A DNA stretch of 64,000 nt from Mercurialis annua (Eukaryota > Streptophyta > Magnoliopsida > Malpighiales > Euphorbiaceae), in the NCBI RefSeq assembly GCF_937616625.2, contig NC_065571.1, positions 27,726,201-27,790,200 of the forward strand, read 5' to 3'. Under the pieces are notes generated by a model, which saw only the letters and a program-made list of their open reading frames with translations, was not told the DNA's origin and ran no database searches. Each line of letters starts with the position of its first letter. The stretch's first letter is position 1. Positions 61,712 to 64,000 of the stretch are shown here, piece by piece. The position numbers and the translations under genes were made by a program.

Positions 61712-63153
61712 TTCAAATCCAAGTAACCCAAGTTACAATCAAAACTTAACCATTTTAAGTTTAATAAAGTTTAATGACTAAACTGCACTTTAGTCAATTT
61801 GATTTTTGAAATCAAATTTAATTACTCATTTTCAATTTACTAAATTATAACTCAAAACAAGGATCCAAAAGATAAAACTTAACTTAAATAAGTTTTTAGA
61901 AACTTTAGGGGCTAAATTGCAATTTAATCAAATTGGCATATTAGCCAAAATTGAATATAATTACCCGAGTAATTATAACTTAAATTGTAAAATACTTATC
62001 ATTTACACTTTACTAGTTTATAAGTCAAATTCAAATTTAAAAGTTATAAATGAAACAATAACATTAAATAAATGACTAGAGGGATTATTAGGTTAAGGCA
62101 AAACAAAAGTGACAATCACAATAGCCATATAACCATCTCTAACAATTCACATAACCATTCATGTTGCTACTGTTACGAATACAGTAACCCTCCTATACCA
62201 ATTTCAAGTTATAGCAACGGCGATCTTCGACGACCTCAAGCATGAAAACATCATTCAATGCTAAACAATATAACCTCAAGCATGAAAATGAAAGCATAAC
62301 AATCTAACATTCAAAGAACAATGGCAGAAGCGATGAATTTGAGCCAAACGATCAATAATGAATAAGTAAGTCGATAGCACACAACAATGAGATTCTAGCG
62401 ACAACATAGGACACCCTAGAATCCATGAATCCATCGGCATGAAAAGCAAGAAGCAAGACAGTCGTCATAGACAATGAAAACAAGGAATCATAACGGCAAT
62501 AAACGGAGGGATTCTTACGTACCGTATATGATTTCGAAGCGTTAGGATTCAAGAGATCGATGAATAATGAGGAACCATTGAAAGAAAACTCAGATTAATG
62601 CTAAAACAAACGAGATATAATCATGAACGATAATTACGATATCGAAACGAACAACAAGTTAAATGTGATCTTACCAAATTCAAGTGAAAGAGAGGATGAA
62701 TGGTTGATGAGATTTCAGTTTTGCTAAGGGAGATGGAGGCTGAGTTTTTGTTTAAAAGAATGAAATATTTAGGTTTGAGAAATAAAAAAACGTGATTGCA
62801 GCGTTTTTAAAGGGGGAGGGAATGGTTCAAATTGTATGTATATAAGGAAAACATAAGTTTCATGTCATTACTGCAACTCATTATGAAGGATTGCATGGGC
62901 TTTTGGCCAAGGATATTGAATGGCCCAACATTCACGTGGAAAATAAATAGGAGGAGAGCATGCATGGGCTTTATCATGCTAAGAAGAAGAATGGCCAACG
63001 TTGTATTGCATGGCATTCAAGATTTATATTTCATAAAATTTCTTTTTTCTTTTTTCTTTTTCCTTTTTTTTTCTTTTTCTTTTAAAATCTAATAATAGAC
63101 ACTAAACACGAATCAAACCACGATCCAATCAACGAGTGACTAAAATTAAATTA

Positions 63154-63209
<56 letters not shown>
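63154..63209. repeat. (AAT)n microsatellite
   Basis: About 18 uninterrupted AAT units near the U3 start of E's LTR. Confidence 0.95.
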
Positions 63210-63211
<2 letters not shown>

Positions 63212-63287
63212 TACTTAAAACTTGACGGAATGCAAAAATTTATAATAAAAATACAAAAAAAGTAATTTAAAAATACGGGATATTACA

Positions 63288-63325
63288 TTCTCCCCAACTT
63301 ATTAAAAATTCGTCCTCGAATTTAG
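63288..63325 (-). promoter_or_regulatory. Polypurine tract block, element E
   Basis: Minus-strand GAGGACGAATTTTTA then GTTGGGGAGAA directly before the LTR start. It is the same block as in B, C and F. Confidence 0.8.
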
Positions 63326-63405
63326 AACGCAAAACTCAAAGCATAACAACACGTAAGGCACACAAAATCCAACAACGATAGCGCATAATCAAAGATACAC
63401 GTACC

Positions 63406-64000
63406 TCAAGAAAAGAGGAAAGGATAACGTTTCCGTATATCGGACTCCGTCTCCTAAGTGCACTCCTCAACAGAATGATTCCGCCACAGAACTTTGACCA
63501 TCGGAATCTTCTTGTTCCGTAACCTACGTACTTGCGTATCGAGATTCTCAACTGGCTATTCATCATAGGACAGCTCCTGGTCAATCTCAACGCTCTGAGG
63601 CACAATCACATGTGAAGGATCTGAGATGCACTTCCTCAGCATGGAAACATGAAATACAGGATGCACTAAAGACATGTCTGGCGGCAGAACCAGACGATAA
63701 GCCACAACTCCAATCTTCTCTGAAATCTCATAGGGACCAATGTACCTCGGTGCCAACTTTCCCTTGACACCAAAACGAACCACTCCTTTCATAAGCGAAA
63801 CCCGAAGAAACACAAAGTCTCCCACCTGAAACTCGATGTCTTTTCTCTTCGGATCAGCATAACTCTTATGCCGACTAAAAGCTGTCTCCAACCTCCGTTT
63901 TATCAACGGTACCTTCTCTAAGGTAATCTGAATAATCTCAGCACCAGACAAATTTCGCTCGCCAACCTCTTCCCAGCAGATAGGAGATCGACACTTGCAT
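63406..64000 (-). pseudogene. pol 3' fragment of element E: integrase C-terminus, broken
   Basis: Open to the window edge, so partial. It aligns with F's integrase from about residue 289 to its C-terminus: [61 protein letters not shown] at 63556-63558 (ORF end at ELSYDE) precedes the chromodomain-like segment, which continues in frame ([14 protein letters not shown]) to another TAG at a position where F has W, and then to TGA at 63406-63408. Two in-frame stops make this copy non-functional. It keeps the leucine in GKLAPRY that F lacks. The rest of pol should lie to the right of the window. Confidence 0.9.

Larger units (their letters stand above)
60863..63287 (-). repeat. LTR of element E, right part
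   Basis: Continues E's LTR after the GGTGC duplication (60858-60862) and ends GGGATATTACA at 63287. It contains a compound microsatellite (61007-61076), a 129-bp tandem duplication (61454-61711), a pyrimidine tract (about 63040-63083) and an AAT run (63154-63209). I see no dyad cluster like those of B, C, D and F. Both parts together give an LTR of about 3.1 kb. Confidence 0.88.
48445..64000 (-). mobile_element. Element E: rearranged Ty3/gypsy element, split by element F
   Basis: Minus-strand retroelement sequence. From right to left: 3' end of pol (63406 to the edge), PPT, one LTR (63287-60863 and, after F, 49534-48830), PBS, leader, and the first ~20 codons of gag, which stop at the satellite at about 48444. 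The LTR therefore has pol on one side and PBS/gag on the other, serving as 3' LTR to one body and 5' LTR to another, as the middle LTR of element C does. The left body is truncated and the right one leaves the window. Element F interrupts the LTR with target duplication GGTGC. Confidence 0.8.

Noticed and set aside
1..64000. Host protein-coding or RNA genes
   Set aside because: Nothing outside the transposons has domain similarity or gene-like structure. All long frames belong to elements E and F.

Overview
This window is plant heterochromatin made almost entirely of repeats, and I see no host gene in it. The evidence for a plant is the presence of long-LTR Ty3/gypsy chromovirus elements primed by initiator-methionine tRNA (TGGTATCAGAGC beside the LTR). 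One of them carries a chromodomain-like integrase tail of the Tekay/Del kind. A short Mutator-type MITE and a large AT-rich satellite array fit the same picture. I cannot name the species.

Layout, left to right. The substrate is a satellite array of about 59-bp units, with frequent ~29-bp half-units, at 159-6878, 8988-11993, 39690-41189, 41681-44869 and 47817-48444. About 1.1 kb of it is inverted (11856-11993 plus 39690-40641). The insertions are named A to F here. A is a solo LTR (6879-8987) without a visible target duplication. B (11994-39689, plus strand, target duplication ATTTC) is a non-autonomous LTR element with a short, unusual Gag-like reading frame and no pol. C (16832-35125, minus strand, target duplication GCTGC) sits inside B and is a tandem LTR-body-LTR-body-LTR structure whose two 4.56-kb bodies are nearly identical and non-coding. 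A 491-bp MULE-type MITE lies at 41190-41680. D is a solo LTR (44870-47816, target duplication GTTAT). E (48445-49534 and 60863 to the window edge, minus strand) is a rearranged element whose single LTR has internal sequence on both sides. F (49535-60857, minus strand, target duplication GGTGC) sits inside E's LTR and is a full-length Tekay/Del-like element with recognisable gag, protease, reverse transcriptase, RNase H and integrase, disabled by three in-frame stops and two frameshifts.

How the parts relate. F, E, C and B share the primer-binding site, a purine-tract block next to the 3' LTR (GAGGACGAATTTTTA near the PPT) and LTR ends of the form TGTAATA(C/T)CCC...GTGACA. F, E and C also share a leader block of about 60 nt. 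B keeps only its AGGAACTACTGC core. This is the pattern expected when non-autonomous elements (C without coding, B with only a partial Gag) keep the cis signals needed to be packaged and copied by proteins of an autonomous relative such as an intact version of F.

The most unusual observations are the three-LTR tandem element C with an apparently chimeric middle LTR; a second LTR-sharing arrangement in E; the short Gag-like protein of B, with a 15-residue QNGF repeat and an EEDP minisatellite; arrays of dyad-symmetric motifs in four LTR families whose copy number differs between sister LTRs; and a satellite whose variation is dominated by CpG decay.
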